Counted from the stretch's first letter, positions 32,290 to 42,533 are shown. The stretch is DNA of 64,000 nt from Sphaerisporangium siamense (GCF_014205275.1 NZ_JACHND010000001.1:744001-808000); one strand, 5' to 3'. Program-made: numbers and translations. The notes: generated from the sequence alone by a model not told the origin.

Positions 32290-32915
32290 TGCCGGATCGA
32301 GCAAGGGTCCTCCTGGTCGACGACCGGGAGGAGAACCTCATCGCCCTGGAGGCCATCCTCAGCTCCCTGGACGTGACCGCCGTGCGGGCGCGGTCGGGGG
32401 AAGAGGCCCTCAAGGCGCTGCTCGGCACGGACTTCGCCCTGATCCTGCTGGACGTGCGCATGCCCGGCATGGACGGCTTCGAGACCGCCGCCCACATCAA
32501 GCGGCGCGAGCGCACCCGCAACATCCCGATCATCTTCCTCACCGTCGTCGACAGCGCCCCCGACTACGCCTTCCGCGGCTACGCCGCCGGCGCCGTCGAC
32601 TACCTGACCAAGCCGTTCGACCCGTGGGTGCTGCGCGCCAAGGTGTCGGTCTTCGTCGAGCTCTACAACATGAACCGCCGCCTCACGGAGCAGGCCTCGC
32701 TGCTGCGTGAGCGGCTCAACGTCGAGCTGCCGGACGGCATGGGCGCGGAGGTCCTCCCCGAGCTCTCCCGCCGCCTGAGCGCCGTCGAGGAAGAGCTGGC
32801 CCGCATCACGGACCTGGCCCACCACGCCAACGGCAGCACCGCCCTCTCCGGCCCCCTCAACGACCTGTCCGAGCGGGTGACCCACCTCCGCGCCGGCTTC
32901 GACGCCCTCTCCTGA
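32289..32915 (+). CDS. osaB: Response regulator with receiver and C-terminal coiled coil (OsaB-like)
   Basis: The N-terminal receiver domain has VLLVDDREEN, phosphoacceptor D in LILLDVRMPGMDG, a switch threonine in IFLTVVD and lysine in YLTKPFD. The remaining 80 or so residues are helical and charged, without a DNA-binding domain, as in Streptomyces OsaB, whose C-terminus is a coiled coil. The ATG overlaps the osaA stop by one base (TGATG); a TTG three bases earlier is less likely. OsaA is expected to pass phosphate to it. Output is probably through protein contact, for example with the adjacent phosphatase. Confidence 0.85.
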
Positions 32916-32967
32916 CCCCGCGCGCCCCTTTCACCGGCGCCGGCGGGCGCCGCGGCCTGCCGAAGGG

Positions 32968-35900
32968 TCAGCGGCGGGCGCGTTCCAGGGCGTCCCAGAA
33001 GCCGCGGCGGAGCGCGTGGCGGACCTCGTCGTGGAGGAGGAAGTCGATGGGCAGCGAGGAACCCTGGAGGAGACGGGCCTCCAGGTCGGAGGGCATGCGG
33101 GGTTTGCGGGCCAGGACGGCTTCCAGCCAGAGGGCCGGGGCGTCGCGGGCGACGGACTCGCCGAAGTCGTGGCCCTCCTTGTGTGCGGCCTTGACGGCGT
33201 CCGCCAGAGTGGTCGTCCCCGGCATACCGCCGGTGACCGGCGCGGGCTGCGGGCCGGTGTACGGGCCGAGCTGGGAGGTCGGGTAGGCCGAGCCGGAGGA
33301 GCCCACGCCCGACGGGGCCGAGGAGCCCAGGGTGTACTGACCGCCGGCCTGGGGCGGCACGGGCGCGGCCATGGGCTGTGACGCGGGGGGCTGCGAGCCG
33401 CGGGAGGACGACGGGGCGTCCGAGTAGTTCGTGTACGCGGGGGGCAGGGCGGGCTGCGACGAGCGGGATGAGGAGTCGGAGCGGGGGCTGTTGGAGGAGA
33501 CCGAGCCCGACCGCGTGCCTGACGGCGCCGAGGAGCCGAGGTCGGACGAGGCATGGGCGCCCGTTCCCGGGGAGGTTCCGGCTGGCGAGTTCGCCGTGAG
33601 GTTCCCCGAGGCGGGCCCGGCCGAGTTTCCGGCATGGGAGCCTGTGGGACTTCCGGCATGGGAGCCCGTGGAGGCACCGGCATGGGAGCCTGTGGGGCTA
33701 CCGGCGTGGTTCGGGGTCCGGTTTCCCGCGTGAGAGCCCGCGTGGTTCGGGGTGTGGGCGCCTGTGCCGTAGGTGGAAGGGTTCTGGGAGATCAGGCCGC
33801 CGGTCTGCGAGCCCGGAGTGGCCGAGAGGCCGTGAGAGCCCGCGCCTGTCGAGGAGCCCGGCGCGCCGGTGCCCGTGGAGTTGTGGTTGCGGGAGCTCGT
33901 GCCCAGGAAGCCGAAGTTGTGGACGCCGGTGAGCCCCACCTGGTCGGCGGGAGAGGGCGTGGTGTGCGAGCCCGCCGGAACGTTCCCGGACAAGCCGGCT
34001 CCGACCGAGCCGCTCCCGGCCGCGTTCGCCCCAAGGCCGTCGGACCCGCCGGAGGCCGGCCCAAGGGGGCCGGACCCGCCAGTGGTCGAACCAAGAGGAC
34101 CGGATCCGCCGGAGGCCGGACCATGGGAACCGGACCCGCCGGTGGTCGAGCCCGGCGAACCGGAAGCGCTGGAGGCCGAGCCCAAGGAACCTGAGCCACC
34201 GGCCGTGGGGCCGAGGGAAGCGGATCCCGGAGAGGTGGGACCGAGGGAAGCGGATCCCGGAGGAGTGGAGCCGAGGGAGCCGGACCGTGGAGAGCTGGGG
34301 CCGAGGGAGTTGGAGCCGGGGAGGTTGCCGGAGGCGCCGGGGGATCGGGAGGTGAGCGGGCCGCTGTGGGGGGAAGCCGGGCCGGTCTGGTCGCCTGGCG
34401 CGCCCGCGCCGGGTGATCCAGAGCCCTGGCCGCTCGCGCCGTGCGTCCCCGTGCCCGGCGATCCAGATGTGTAGCCGCCGGTGCCCTGCGCACCGAGGCC
34501 GTATGAGCCCGTGCCGTATGAGCCCGTGCCGTACGAGCCCGTGCCGTACGAGCCCGTGCCGTGCGCCCCGTCCCCATGGGCACCGGCGCCGTAGGACCTG
34601 ACGCCGTGCGAGCCGTCGCCCGCGCCCTGCGAACCGTCCCCGTGGGAACCCGCGCCCTGCGCCCCATTCCCCTGGGGGCCTGCGCCGTGCGACCCGTCGC
34701 CGTAGGGGCCCGGGGCGTGGGAAGGGGTGCCCTGGGGGCCGTCGCCGTGCGGGCCCGAGGTGTGGGAACCAGCGGGAAGGCTGAAATTTCCAGTAAGAGC
34801 GCCCGTACCGGATACACCGGAACCCGCCGTGTACGAGCCCGCGCCGTGCGGTCCGGCTCCGAGAGAATCCGCCCCGAGAGAGCCGCCGCCTTGGGAACCG
34901 GCGGAAGGGCCCAGGCTTCCGGACGCGAGAGCGCTCTGGCTGTGGGCGTCCGAACCGGACGAACCCGCCCTTGTGCCACTGCTTCCGGACGCGACCCCGC
35001 CCGTGTTTCCGGACGCGACCCCGCCCGCTCCGTAGGACGGCGAGCCCGGCCCCGCCTGGCCCGGCGTTTCCGGGCCGAGGGACGCCGAAGGCCGGCCCCC
35101 GCCGCCGCGCAGGCCCGCGTCAGGAGAACCCGCGCCCTGGGAGCCCGAGCCGGCGGACGAGGCCGGGGAGCCGCCGTGGGCACCGGACGTGCCGGAGATC
35201 GGCGTGGCCGTGCCGCCGGGAGCGGAGGCGAAGGAGCCCGTGGCCGGGCCGGCGGAGGCCGAAGGCGGACCGGAGGAGAGAGAACCCGAGGCCGAACCCG
35301 TACCGAGAGAGCCCGAAGGCGGGCTGGAGGTGACGGAACCCGAGGCCGGGCCGGTGCCGAGGGGGCCGGAGGCCGGCGGGGAGGTGGTGAAAGGGCCTGT
35401 GGAGGGAGGGGAGGTGAAGGGGCCGGTGGGTGGCGGCGAGGCGTAGGGCGACGGGGGGCGGCCGTTGTAGGTGGCGTCGCGGGCGCGGCCGTTGCCGATC
35501 GGGGCCGGCAGGTGGAAGCCGTTGGACGGTCCGCCGTCCGGCCCGGCGGCGATGTTGCCCGTCACGAGGTTGACGTACGGGCGGAGGTGGCCGCTGCCGA
35601 TCTCGATGAGGTCGTCGCATTCCTGCTGGAGGGTGCGGGACACCGCCCAGCCCCCCTCGGCCGCGATGTGGATCACGGTGACGCGGATGCCGAGGTCCTG
35701 CGCGTCGCTGACGACCTGGGCGAGGTCTTCGTCGCCGCTGACGACGACGGCGTCGCAGATGGCGTTGTTGCGGGCCAGCGTCATGAGGTCGCGGTGGACC
35801 TGGGCGTCCACGCCTTCCCTGCGGCCGGGACGGATGCGGGCGAGGCGGAGCTTGAGTCCGGGGATGTCGGCGAGCGCGTCGTGCTCGGGAGTGCGCCGCC

Positions 35901-36093
35901 CTTCGACGGTCGCCTCATACCAATAGCACCGCAACAACGGCAGATCGGTACGCTCGCGGGAAAGCGTGGAGAGGAGTTGCAGCAGGCCGGGATAGTCCCA
36001 GGCGACGGCCTCGCGATGGCGGGTCCCATGCACGGCCATCGCGCCGTCCGCCAGCAGATAGCCAGCGTCCACGAACAGCGCGCAGCGATCCAC
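32968..36093 (-). CDS. NYN-domain (PIN-like nuclease) protein with a giant low-complexity linker
   Basis: The first 170 residues or so form a NYN domain with the three expected acidic sites: LFVDAGYLL, GVDAQVHRDL and VVSGDEDLAQVV. About 750 residues then consist almost wholly of Gly, Ser, Ala, Pro and Thr with short repeats. The last 80 residues form a conserved-looking helical domain (TLADAVKAAHKEGHDFGESV to the end). NYN proteins cleave RNA in known cases. Relatives lacking this linker would be roughly 250-400 residues, against 1041 here. GTG at 36091-36093 is chosen because GAGAGGG precedes it and the NYN fold starts at once; an ATG 18 bases upstream has no SD. It converges with osaB. Confidence 0.78.
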   Translation of the reverse strand: MDRCALFVDAGYLLADGAMAVHGTRHREAVAWDYPGLLQLLSTLSRERTDLPLLRCYWYEATVEGRRTPEHDALADIPGLKLRLARIRPGRREGVDAQVHRDLMTLARNNAICDAVVVSGDEDLAQVVSDAQDLGIRVTVIHIAAEGGWAVSRTLQQECDDLIEIGSGHLRPYVNLVTGNIAAGPDGGPSNGFHLPAPIGNGRARDATYNGRPPSPYASPPPTGPFTSPPSTGPFTTSPPASGPLGTGPASGSVTSSPPSGSLGTGSASGSLSSGPPSASAGPATGSFASAPGGTATPISGTSGAHGGSPASSAGSGSQGAGSPDAGLRGGGGRPSASLGPETPGQAGPGSPSYGAGGVASGNTGGVASGSSGTRAGSSGSDAHSQSALASGSLGPSAGSQGGGSLGADSLGAGPHGAGSYTAGSGVSGTGALTGNFSLPAGSHTSGPHGDGPQGTPSHAPGPYGDGSHGAGPQGNGAQGAGSHGDGSQGAGDGSHGVRSYGAGAHGDGAHGTGSYGTGSYGTGSYGTGSYGLGAQGTGGYTSGSPGTGTHGASGQGSGSPGAGAPGDQTGPASPHSGPLTSRSPGASGNLPGSNSLGPSSPRSGSLGSTPPGSASLGPTSPGSASLGPTAGGSGSLGSASSASGSPGSTTGGSGSHGPASGGSGPLGSTTGGSGPLGPASGGSDGLGANAAGSGSVGAGLSGNVPAGSHTTPSPADQVGLTGVHNFGFLGTSSRNHNSTGTGAPGSSTGAGSHGLSATPGSQTGGLISQNPSTYGTGAHTPNHAGSHAGNRTPNHAGSPTGSHAGASTGSHAGSPTGSHAGNSAGPASGNLTANSPAGTSPGTGAHASSDLGSSAPSGTRSGSVSSNSPRSDSSSRSSQPALPPAYTNYSDAPSSSRGSQPPASQPMAAPVPPQAGGQYTLGSSAPSGVGSSGSAYPTSQLGPYTGPQPAPVTGGMPGTTTLADAVKAAHKEGHDFGESVARDAPALWLEAVLARKPRMPSDLEARLLQGSSLPIDFLLHDEVRHALRRGFWDALERARR
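33640..35450. repeat. Low-complexity repeat region in the NYN gene
   Basis: Includes four tandem 15-bp units at 34501-34560 (encoding GTGSY repeats), about 30-bp units near 33640-33720 encoding TGSHAGSP-type repeats, and imperfect GSASLGPT and GGSGPLGP units around 34080-34270. All keep frame. Confidence 0.88.
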
Positions 36094-36314
36094 GCGACAC
36101 CGCCCTCTCATACGTGGCCAAGGTCCGGTGGCAGCCGAAGCCCGGCCCTATCTCAGGGTAATGAAGGCACTGATCCTGCGAGGGTGAATCCCGGCGATTC
36201 GGCCCGCGCATGCCCATGTTCGGGAATGTTCCCGCCGACCGTACCAGTTTGCCGTTATTTTCAGCCCTTGGTGATAAAGGAGTGGCCCCGCAGGGGGTGC
36301 TCCGAAGGGGTCTC

Positions 36315-36327
36315 TAGGCTGGCCTCC
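36315..36327 (+). promoter_or_regulatory. Leaderless-type -10 element of pyrE
   Basis: TAGGCT at 36315-36320 ends exactly 7 nt before the ATG at 36328, and there is no convincing SD. This is the geometry of actinobacterial leaderless mRNAs, in which transcription starts at or next to the start codon. Confidence 0.6.
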
Positions 36328-36864
36328 ATGGATGAGCGCGCGAAACTTCTCGACGAGATCAAGAAAAAGGGAGTGGTGCACGGGCGGGTCGTGCTGAGCT
36401 CGGGCCGCGAGGCCGACTGGTACGTGGACCTGCGCCGGATCACCTTGGACGGCGTGGCGGCCCCGCTGGTGGGCCAGGTCATGCTGGACCTCACCGAGGA
36501 TCTCGGGTACGACGCCGTCGGCGGCCTCACCCTGGGCGCCGACCCGGTCGCCACGGCCATGCTGCACGCCGCCGCCGCGCGGGGACGGCACCTGGACGCG
36601 TTCGTGGTGCGCAAGGCGGGCAAGGCCCACGGCCTCCAGCGCAGGATCGAGGGCCCGGACGTCGCGGGCCGCCGCGTGCTGGCCGTGGAGGACACCTCGA
36701 CGACGGGCGGCTCGGTGCTCACGGCCGTGGAGGCGCTGCGCGAGGCCGGCGCGGAGATCGTGGGCGTGGCCACCATCGTGGACCGCGGCGCGGTGTCCGC
36801 GATCGAGGCGACGGGCCTGCCCTATCGCACGGCCTACACCCTCACCGACCTCGGGCTGGACTGA
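36328..36864 (+). CDS. pyrE: Orotate phosphoribosyltransferase
   Basis: Type I phosphoribosyltransferase of 178 residues. The PRPP-binding signature VLAVEDTSTTGGSV lies near residue 116, and the orotate and PRPP loop regions LSSGREADWYVDLR and VRKAGKAHGLQRRIEG are intact. It joins orotate to PRPP, giving orotidine 5'-phosphate in pyrimidine synthesis. The ATG is fixed by the upstream -10 box and by the N-terminal MDERAKLLDEI start usual for actinobacterial PyrE. It stands alone and ends at a 7-bp hairpin, converging with a small membrane protein gene. Confidence 0.92.
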   Translation: MDERAKLLDEIKKKGVVHGRVVLSSGREADWYVDLRRITLDGVAAPLVGQVMLDLTEDLGYDAVGGLTLGADPVATAMLHAAAARGRHLDAFVVRKAGKAHGLQRRIEGPDVAGRRVLAVEDTSTTGGSVLTAVEALREAGAEIVGVATIVDRGAVSAIEATGLPYRTAYTLTDLGLD

Positions 36865-36870
36865 GGCCGC

Positions 36871-36891
36871 CCGGGGCGCGGAAGGCCCCGG
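36871..36891. terminator. Hairpin after pyrE
   Basis: CCGGGGC at 36871-36877 pairs with GCCCCGG at 36885-36891 around a 7-nt loop, 6 bases after the pyrE stop and 12 bases from the convergent stop. Confidence 0.5.
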
Positions 36892-36903
36892 CGGGGGACG
36901 TCC

Positions 36904-37353
36904 TCACTGGACGCGCTCGGCGACGAAGCTCTGCCGTTCCCCCGGCTTGGCCGGGGGGCGGGCCCTGCCGTTGACCTCGACGTACATCGAAGAGGCGTCG
37001 GCGAGGACGACGTCCAGCCGGGGCTGGGAGTAGATGGCCTGCTGGCCGCGGGTGAGGTCGCGGTTCTCGATGATGTCGCCGCCGCTGACCCGGACGAAGA
37101 TCGGGCAGCGGTCCGCGCGGCACTCGACGTACAGCGTGGGAAGCCCGTCGGCCGAGACCTCTTCCGACGGGGTGGGGGACGCCGTGGCCGGGGTGGGCGA
37201 GGCGGCGACGGGCGCGGCGCCGTCCCCGTCGGCGCTGAGCGAGCCGATCAGCGCGACGGCGCCGAGGACGACCAGGCCCAGCACCACGAGGATCGCGACG
37301 CCCACGAGCAGCAGGCGGGCGATTCCCATGGGGTCAGACCGGTGGCGTCCCAC
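36904..37353 (-). CDS. Small membrane-anchored protein of unknown function
   Basis: One N-terminal TM helix (about residues 12-36, rich in Leu, Val and Ala) is followed by a Ser/Thr/Pro/Ala linker and an extracytoplasmic domain of about 80 residues. That domain contains LYVECRADRCPIFVRV, whose two cysteines could form a disulfide. No family is recognised. The GTG at 37353 gives 149 residues; an in-frame ATG at 37329 just before the TM helix is also plausible, and neither has a clear SD. It lies downstream of the DedA gene in the same direction and could share its transcript. Confidence 0.68.
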   Translation of the reverse strand: MGRHRSDPMGIARLLLVGVAILVVLGLVVLGAVALIGSLSADGDGAAPVAASPTPATASPTPSEEVSADGLPTLYVECRADRCPIFVRVSGGDIIENRDLTRGQQAIYSQPRLDVVLADASSMYVEVNGRARPPAKPGERQSFVAERVQ

Positions 37354-37424
37354 CCTTCGGAGGGTAGCCGCTGGACATCACGGTCACCGGCGGGACGCCG
37401 GGACTCCTCTGGCCGGCCGGCGGG

Positions 37425-38111
37425 TCAGCGGGGGCTGGCGTCCCTGTGGTGACGTCCGCGCGGCTCGGTGACCTGCCGCGGCGCCTTACGGTTCTTCAGG
37501 ACCTCGCGGATGATCGGGATGACCGACAGCACGATGATGACCGCGGCGCCCGGCAGGATGTACCGGTCGACGTTGGGGATGGCGCTGCCCGCGAAGTAGC
37601 CGATGAGCAGCATCGACTCGGTCCAGAGGATGCCGCCGAGGACGTTCCACAGCAGGAAGGTGGTGCGGGGCATGCCGAGCATGCCGGCCACCGGGTTGAG
37701 GAACGTGCGGACGATCGGGATGAACCTCGCCAGGACGACGGCGCGCGCGGGCCCGAACCTCTGGAAATAGTGTTCGGCCTTCACCACGTACTCTTGCTTG
37801 AACAGCCGTGACTCGGGGCGCGCGAACAGCCGGGGGCCGGTCTTGGCTCCGATGTAGTGGCCGAGCTGGGCGCCGAGGATCGCGCACAGCGGGGCGCAGA
37901 TCAGCAGGACGGCCAGGGGGAAGGGCGCGTCGAGGCCCACCGAGGAGGCGACCGCGGCGGACGCCCCCATGCCCGCGACCACCAGCAGCGAGTCACCGGG
38001 CAGGAAGAAGCCGATGAGCAACCCGGTCTCGGCGAAAATGATCACGAGAATGCCGATGAGCCCGAAGGTGACGATCCACCATTGGGCGTCCAGAAGATTT
38101 GTGAGGTCCAT
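37425..38111 (-). CDS. DedA family membrane protein
   Basis: A 228-residue polytopic protein with DedA/SNARE-associated features: FAETGLLIGFFLPGDSLLV near the N-terminus and RFIPIVRTFLNPVAGMLGM, including the conserved FxRxxP-type motif, near residue 145. It has several TM helices and a basic tail. DedA proteins are linked to lipid carrier recycling and membrane homeostasis, with recent members flipping undecaprenyl phosphate. The ATG at 38109-38111 is preceded by TACTCT 8 nt upstream rather than an SD. An ORF extension further upstream is Pro/Arg-rich and unlikely to be translated. Confidence 0.88.
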   Translation of the reverse strand: MDLTNLLDAQWWIVTFGLIGILVIIFAETGLLIGFFLPGDSLLVVAGMGASAAVASSVGLDAPFPLAVLLICAPLCAILGAQLGHYIGAKTGPRLFARPESRLFKQEYVVKAEHYFQRFGPARAVVLARFIPIVRTFLNPVAGMLGMPRTTFLLWNVLGGILWTESMLLIGYFAGSAIPNVDRYILPGAAVIIVLSVIPIIREVLKNRKAPRQVTEPRGRHHRDASPR

Positions 38112-38263
38112 CACCGATGAGAGTACCGCCGCGGGGCGGGGTAGAGGTGCCAGTGGGGTGTACCCGTCGTGCCGGGAGGGCGGCGGGCCTCCTGAGGGAG
38201 GGAAAGACACAGGGAACGACGCGGGAGAATGGTGCGAGGCCCGCGCGCCGGGGGAGCGGACAC

Positions 38264-38362
38264 ATGCTGGACCCCTTCTTCCTCGCCCGCCGCTCCTTCG
38301 CAATACTTGCCCCGGGGATCCCGACCCCGGTCGTCCACACGTTCAGCCACATGTTCGTCTAG
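38264..38362 (+). CDS. Candidate 32-codon leader ORF upstream of fba
   Basis: An ATG with GGGGGAG 7 nt upstream opens a 32-codon frame rich in hydrophobic residues (begins MLDPFFLARR). Its TAG stop is fused to the fba SD (TAGGGAG) and lies 14 bases before the fba ATG. The layout suggests translational coupling or a regulatory leader peptide. There is no homology evidence that it is a real protein. Confidence 0.4.
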   Translation: MLDPFFLARRSFAILAPGIPTPVVHTFSHMFV

Positions 38363-38376
38363 GGAGTTGACTTCCG

Positions 38377-39399
<1,023 letters not shown>

Positions 39400-39430
39400 C
39401 GCGCGGCGCGCGACACTCAGAGACACGGCA

Positions 39431-39461
39431 GAACGGGCGGGCCCTGCGGGTCCGCCCGTTC
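39431..39461 (+). terminator. Terminator hairpin after fba
   Basis: GAACGGGCGG and CCGCCCGTTC form a perfect 10-bp stem with an 11-nt loop 31 bases after the stop, followed by TTGTGAAT. Confidence 0.7.
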
Positions 39462-39540
39462 TTGTGAATCTGCTGAGAAAAACAGTAAAAACTAGTAGAC
39501 GGGAGGCTGTTCTAACAAATATCTCGTTAGCATGAGCTAA
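39462..39540 (+). promoter_or_regulatory. AT-rich leader of the glycan-type cluster
   Basis: Unusually AT-rich for this genome, with AAAAACAGTAAAAACTAGTAG and AAATATCTCG stretches. GGGAGG occurs about 35 nt before the annotated ATG. A two-codon frame ATG-AGC-TAA abuts the ATG at 39541 (TAAATG). A promoter and re-initiation arrangement are possible. Confidence 0.4.
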
Positions 39541-41184
39541 ATGTCCATCTCCTACCGATCGCGACCATATGTCTGCGGTGCCATCGGAAAGTGGGATGCG
39601 CGCATAGTGGAGCGGCTGGTGGCGGCCTCTCCACGGGGGCTTGACGAGGTGCACCGATCACCACTGGCCACGCTGTGGTCCACCGGAGAGCCGGAGAACT
39701 GGTCACGGGGACCACGCTCCGGCTACCTGTGGTGGCCCGCCGCCGGAGGCGCCCCGCAGCCGGGCTCGTGGCAGGAGGCCGCCGAGCGCCGCCTCGCCGC
39801 GGGGCTGGTGATCGAGCCGAACGGTGCCGTCCTGCACACCGACGCCCTCGGGTTGCACGAGCTGAACGTCCGCCGCCTCGGGGACGCCCTGTACTTCTCC
39901 CCCCGCCTCGCCCCCCTGACCACGCTGGACCGCGACCTCCTCCACGTCGACTGGTCGGCCTGGGCGAACCTGCTGGTCATGATGACCCCGCTCGGGGACG
40001 AGACGCCGTTCGCCGAGATCCGTCACATGGAACCCGCGACCGCCTGGCGCGCCGGGCGCGACGGCGGCCCGCGCCTCGACCGCTTCGCCCCCGACTGGCT
40101 CGCCGCGGACCCGGGCCGGCCCCCGGCGCCCGAGGACGTCGTCGATTTGATCGCCGCCCGGATCCCGCACCGCGCGGGCCCGGTGGCGGTCGGCCTGAGC
40201 GGCGGGTGGGACTCGCGGCTGCTCGCGGCGCTGGCCGCCCGCCGCGCGTCCGCCCGGATCGAGGCGTGGACGACCAGCACCGACGACGGGCTCGACCTCG
40301 ACATCCCCCGCGCACGGACCGTCGCGGCGGCGCTCGGCGTCCCGCACCACGTGGTCAGGCCGGGCCCGGAGTCGTGGCTGGAGGAGCACGGGGAGGTGTG
40401 GCGGCGCACGCAGTACCAGACGCTGCACCACTCCTGGGCGATGCCGTACGCCCGGGCCGTCCACCGCCTGCGCGCCCCGCTGATCGACGGCTGCCTGGGG
40501 GACGGCCTGTTCCGCAGGGGCGCCCCCGCCGAGGTGACCGGGGCCAAGGACCCCGGCCGGGCGCGGGAGGCGATGTGGCGGGCCCTGTCCACGCACTTCC
40601 CCCGGCAGGACGAGGTGTGGGCGCGCGGCGCGGGCGAGACGATCGCCGAGCTCGGCCTGGCGGCGTTCCACCGGGTGACGCGCCCCTTCGACGGGCACCA
40701 CGCCATGCCGGTCCTGGCCCGGCTGCTGACCCGGTACCGCGGCATCTTCACCTCGCCGTCCTGGCTGCTCGGCCCGGAGACGGAGGTGTGGCTGCCGTTC
40801 GCCGACCCCGATGTGATCGCCGCCGCCCTGAGCGTGCCGCTCCCGGCGCGCGAGGATCACGCGTATTACCGGGCGATGCTGGGGTACGGGGCGGCGCGTG
40901 TGGCGACGTTGCCCTCCACGAACGATCCGGGCGAGCGGCCGGCCCCCGGACCGCAGCGCAAGACCAGCCCGGCCGCCCTTTCAGCACTCGCCGGGAGCGT
41001 CGCCGCCGATGGGGACGTGCGCGCGCTCCTCGGCCCACGTATGCTCGCCACGCTGACGGACCCTGAGCTCCGCGCCCGGCAAACCCGCTGGTCAGGGCCG
41101 CTGTACGTCCTTCAGTGGGCGAGCATGCTGGCGCGCTGGCGCGCCCGGCACCGCTCCCGTCTCGCCTGGACGCCGCTCACGTGA
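39541..41184 (+). CDS. Asparagine synthase-like ATP-pyrophosphatase protein
   Basis: The synthetase domain shows the PP-loop GLSGGWDSRLLAAL (residues 218-231), LIDGCLGDGLFR and late LPFADPDVIAAAL. These match asparagine synthase-related proteins of 500-600 residues. The N-terminal half resembles the glutamine amidotransferase region only loosely and lacks the Cys2 nucleophile, so ammonia release from glutamine is unlikely. The protein may adenylate a carboxylate and form an amide in a glycan or peptide. It opens a four-gene cluster with a methyltransferase-like protein and two glycosyltransferases. The real substrate is unknown. Confidence 0.78.
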   Translation: MSISYRSRPYVCGAIGKWDARIVERLVAASPRGLDEVHRSPLATLWSTGEPENWSRGPRSGYLWWPAAGGAPQPGSWQEAAERRLAAGLVIEPNGAVLHTDALGLHELNVRRLGDALYFSPRLAPLTTLDRDLLHVDWSAWANLLVMMTPLGDETPFAEIRHMEPATAWRAGRDGGPRLDRFAPDWLAADPGRPPAPEDVVDLIAARIPHRAGPVAVGLSGGWDSRLLAALAARRASARIEAWTTSTDDGLDLDIPRARTVAAALGVPHHVVRPGPESWLEEHGEVWRRTQYQTLHHSWAMPYARAVHRLRAPLIDGCLGDGLFRRGAPAEVTGAKDPGRAREAMWRALSTHFPRQDEVWARGAGETIAELGLAAFHRVTRPFDGHHAMPVLARLLTRYRGIFTSPSWLLGPETEVWLPFADPDVIAAALSVPLPAREDHAYYRAMLGYGAARVATLPSTNDPGERPAPGPQRKTSPAALSALAGSVAADGDVRALLGPRMLATLTDPELRARQTRWSGPLYVLQWASMLARWRARHRSRLAWTPLT

Positions 41185-41239
41185 ACGCCCCCCGGACCCG
41201 CCCTCGCCGCCCCACCAAGAAAGGCCAGGAATTCGGATA

Positions 41240-42451
41240 ATGCGGACACTCTCCCCACGCCTCCTGCTGATCGGCAGCGCCGCCTTCGCAGGCCTCGCGG
41301 TGGTGGTGCCGGTGCTGCTGTCCGTCCTAGGAGACGTGCCCCCCGTCGCGGCGGTCCAGCTCGCCGCCACGTTGCTCGTCCTCGCCGCCGCCGTCGCGAT
41401 CGTCGCGGGCGTCCGCAGGACCGACGGCAAGGCCCTGCGCATCGACACCAGGACCAAGCGCCAGGACACCGCGCTGGCGCGGACGGAGGGCGACCTCGCC
41501 CGGCTCGCCGCGACCCTGGACGGGCTCGCCGGACGCCTGGAGGAGGCCGCGCGCCACCAGTCCGGCACCGTGCTGGCCGCGCTCGGCGAGGACCGCATGG
41601 CCCTCACCACGCAGGCGGGCCGCCTGGACGAGCTGGCGCTGTCGGTGGCGCGCATCGACGACGCGGTCCAGCGGAACTCGGCCGGCCTGCGCGAGCTGCG
41701 CGACCTGGTCAACGACCAGACGGCGGGCGGCGTCGCCCAGACCGTGCGCGAGATCGGCGAGCGGCTGGACGCGCTCGGCGGCGACGTCCGCGACGGGCAC
41801 GCCGCGCTGTCGGGGGCCGTGCGGCAGAACTACGCGCAACTGGAGGCGCTGGTCGACGTGCGGGCGCTGCTCCAGCCGCGCGCCCCGCTGCCGCGGCTGC
41901 GCGGCTGGGCGGCCTCGCCGGACGTGCTGCGCCTGCTGGTCGAGCGGGTCGCGGTCGACCACCCGAAGATCATCGTGGAGTGCGGCAGCGGCGCGTCCAG
42001 CGTGTGGCTGGGCTACGCCGTCCAGCGCTTCGGCGGCGGCCGGGTGATCGCCCTGGAGCACGACGAGCGGTTCGCCGGGTCCTCCCGCGATCTCGTGATC
42101 GCCCACGGCCTGCAGGACGTCGTGGAGATCCGCCACGCGCCGCTGACCTCGTGGCGCGACGGCGACGAAGTGATCCCCTGGTACGACACCCGCGCGCTGG
42201 ACGACCTCACCGACATCGGGCTGGTCTTCGTGGACGGCCCGCCGGGGGCCACCGCTCCGCTGGCGCGCTACCCGGCGCTGCCGGCGCTGCTGCCGCGCTG
42301 CGCGCCGGACGCGTGGTTCGTCCTGGACGACGGCGCGCGTGCCGCCGAGCGGGAGATCGCCGACCGGTGGCTCGCGGAGTTCCCCGAGATCACCGGCTCC
42401 TCCTTCCCCGCCGAGAAGGGAGCGACGGTGCTGAGGCGGACCGGCCGATGA
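41240..42451 (+). CDS. Membrane-anchored SAM-methyltransferase-like protein with coiled coil
   Basis: Two N-terminal hydrophobic helices (about residues 8-30 and 36-58) are followed by a long heptad-like Leu/Ala/Arg coiled coil (about 65-215). The C-terminal class I SAM-type domain (about 225-403) has IVECGSGASSVWLGYA and LEHDERFAGSS, resembling Methyltransf_24 proteins. The fold suggests methylation of a sugar or related acceptor at the membrane, with the coiled coil mediating assembly. The SD is weak (AGGA upstream of the ATG). It is the second gene of the 39541-46108 cluster. Confidence 0.75.
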   Translation: MRTLSPRLLLIGSAAFAGLAVVVPVLLSVLGDVPPVAAVQLAATLLVLAAAVAIVAGVRRTDGKALRIDTRTKRQDTALARTEGDLARLAATLDGLAGRLEEAARHQSGTVLAALGEDRMALTTQAGRLDELALSVARIDDAVQRNSAGLRELRDLVNDQTAGGVAQTVREIGERLDALGGDVRDGHAALSGAVRQNYAQLEALVDVRALLQPRAPLPRLRGWAASPDVLRLLVERVAVDHPKIIVECGSGASSVWLGYAVQRFGGGRVIALEHDERFAGSSRDLVIAHGLQDVVEIRHAPLTSWRDGDEVIPWYDTRALDDLTDIGLVFVDGPPGATAPLARYPALPALLPRCAPDAWFVLDDGARAAEREIADRWLAEFPEITGSSFPAEKGATVLRRTGR

Positions 42452-42533
42452 CCCGCCCGGGACGGAGGGTGCCCCCGGGGTCGCCCGGCGCGGGACGGAC
42501 GGTGACCCGGGACCTTCACCGCGAGGAACGGGC

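Noticed and set aside
34561..36327. Upstream extension of the pyrE reading frame into the NYN gene
   Set aside because: The extension is the complement of the NYN low-complexity linker. PyrE starts at 36328 by family N-terminus and promoter spacing.
38117..38362. 81-codon ORF upstream of fba in its full length
   Set aside because: The first part is Arg/Gly-rich without an SD. Only the last 32 codons, with their own SD, look like a possible small ORF.
39541..41184. True glutamine-dependent asparagine synthetase (AsnB)
   Set aside because: The N-terminal Cys2 nucleophile is missing and the amidotransferase half is poorly kept; the gene sits among glycosyltransferases.
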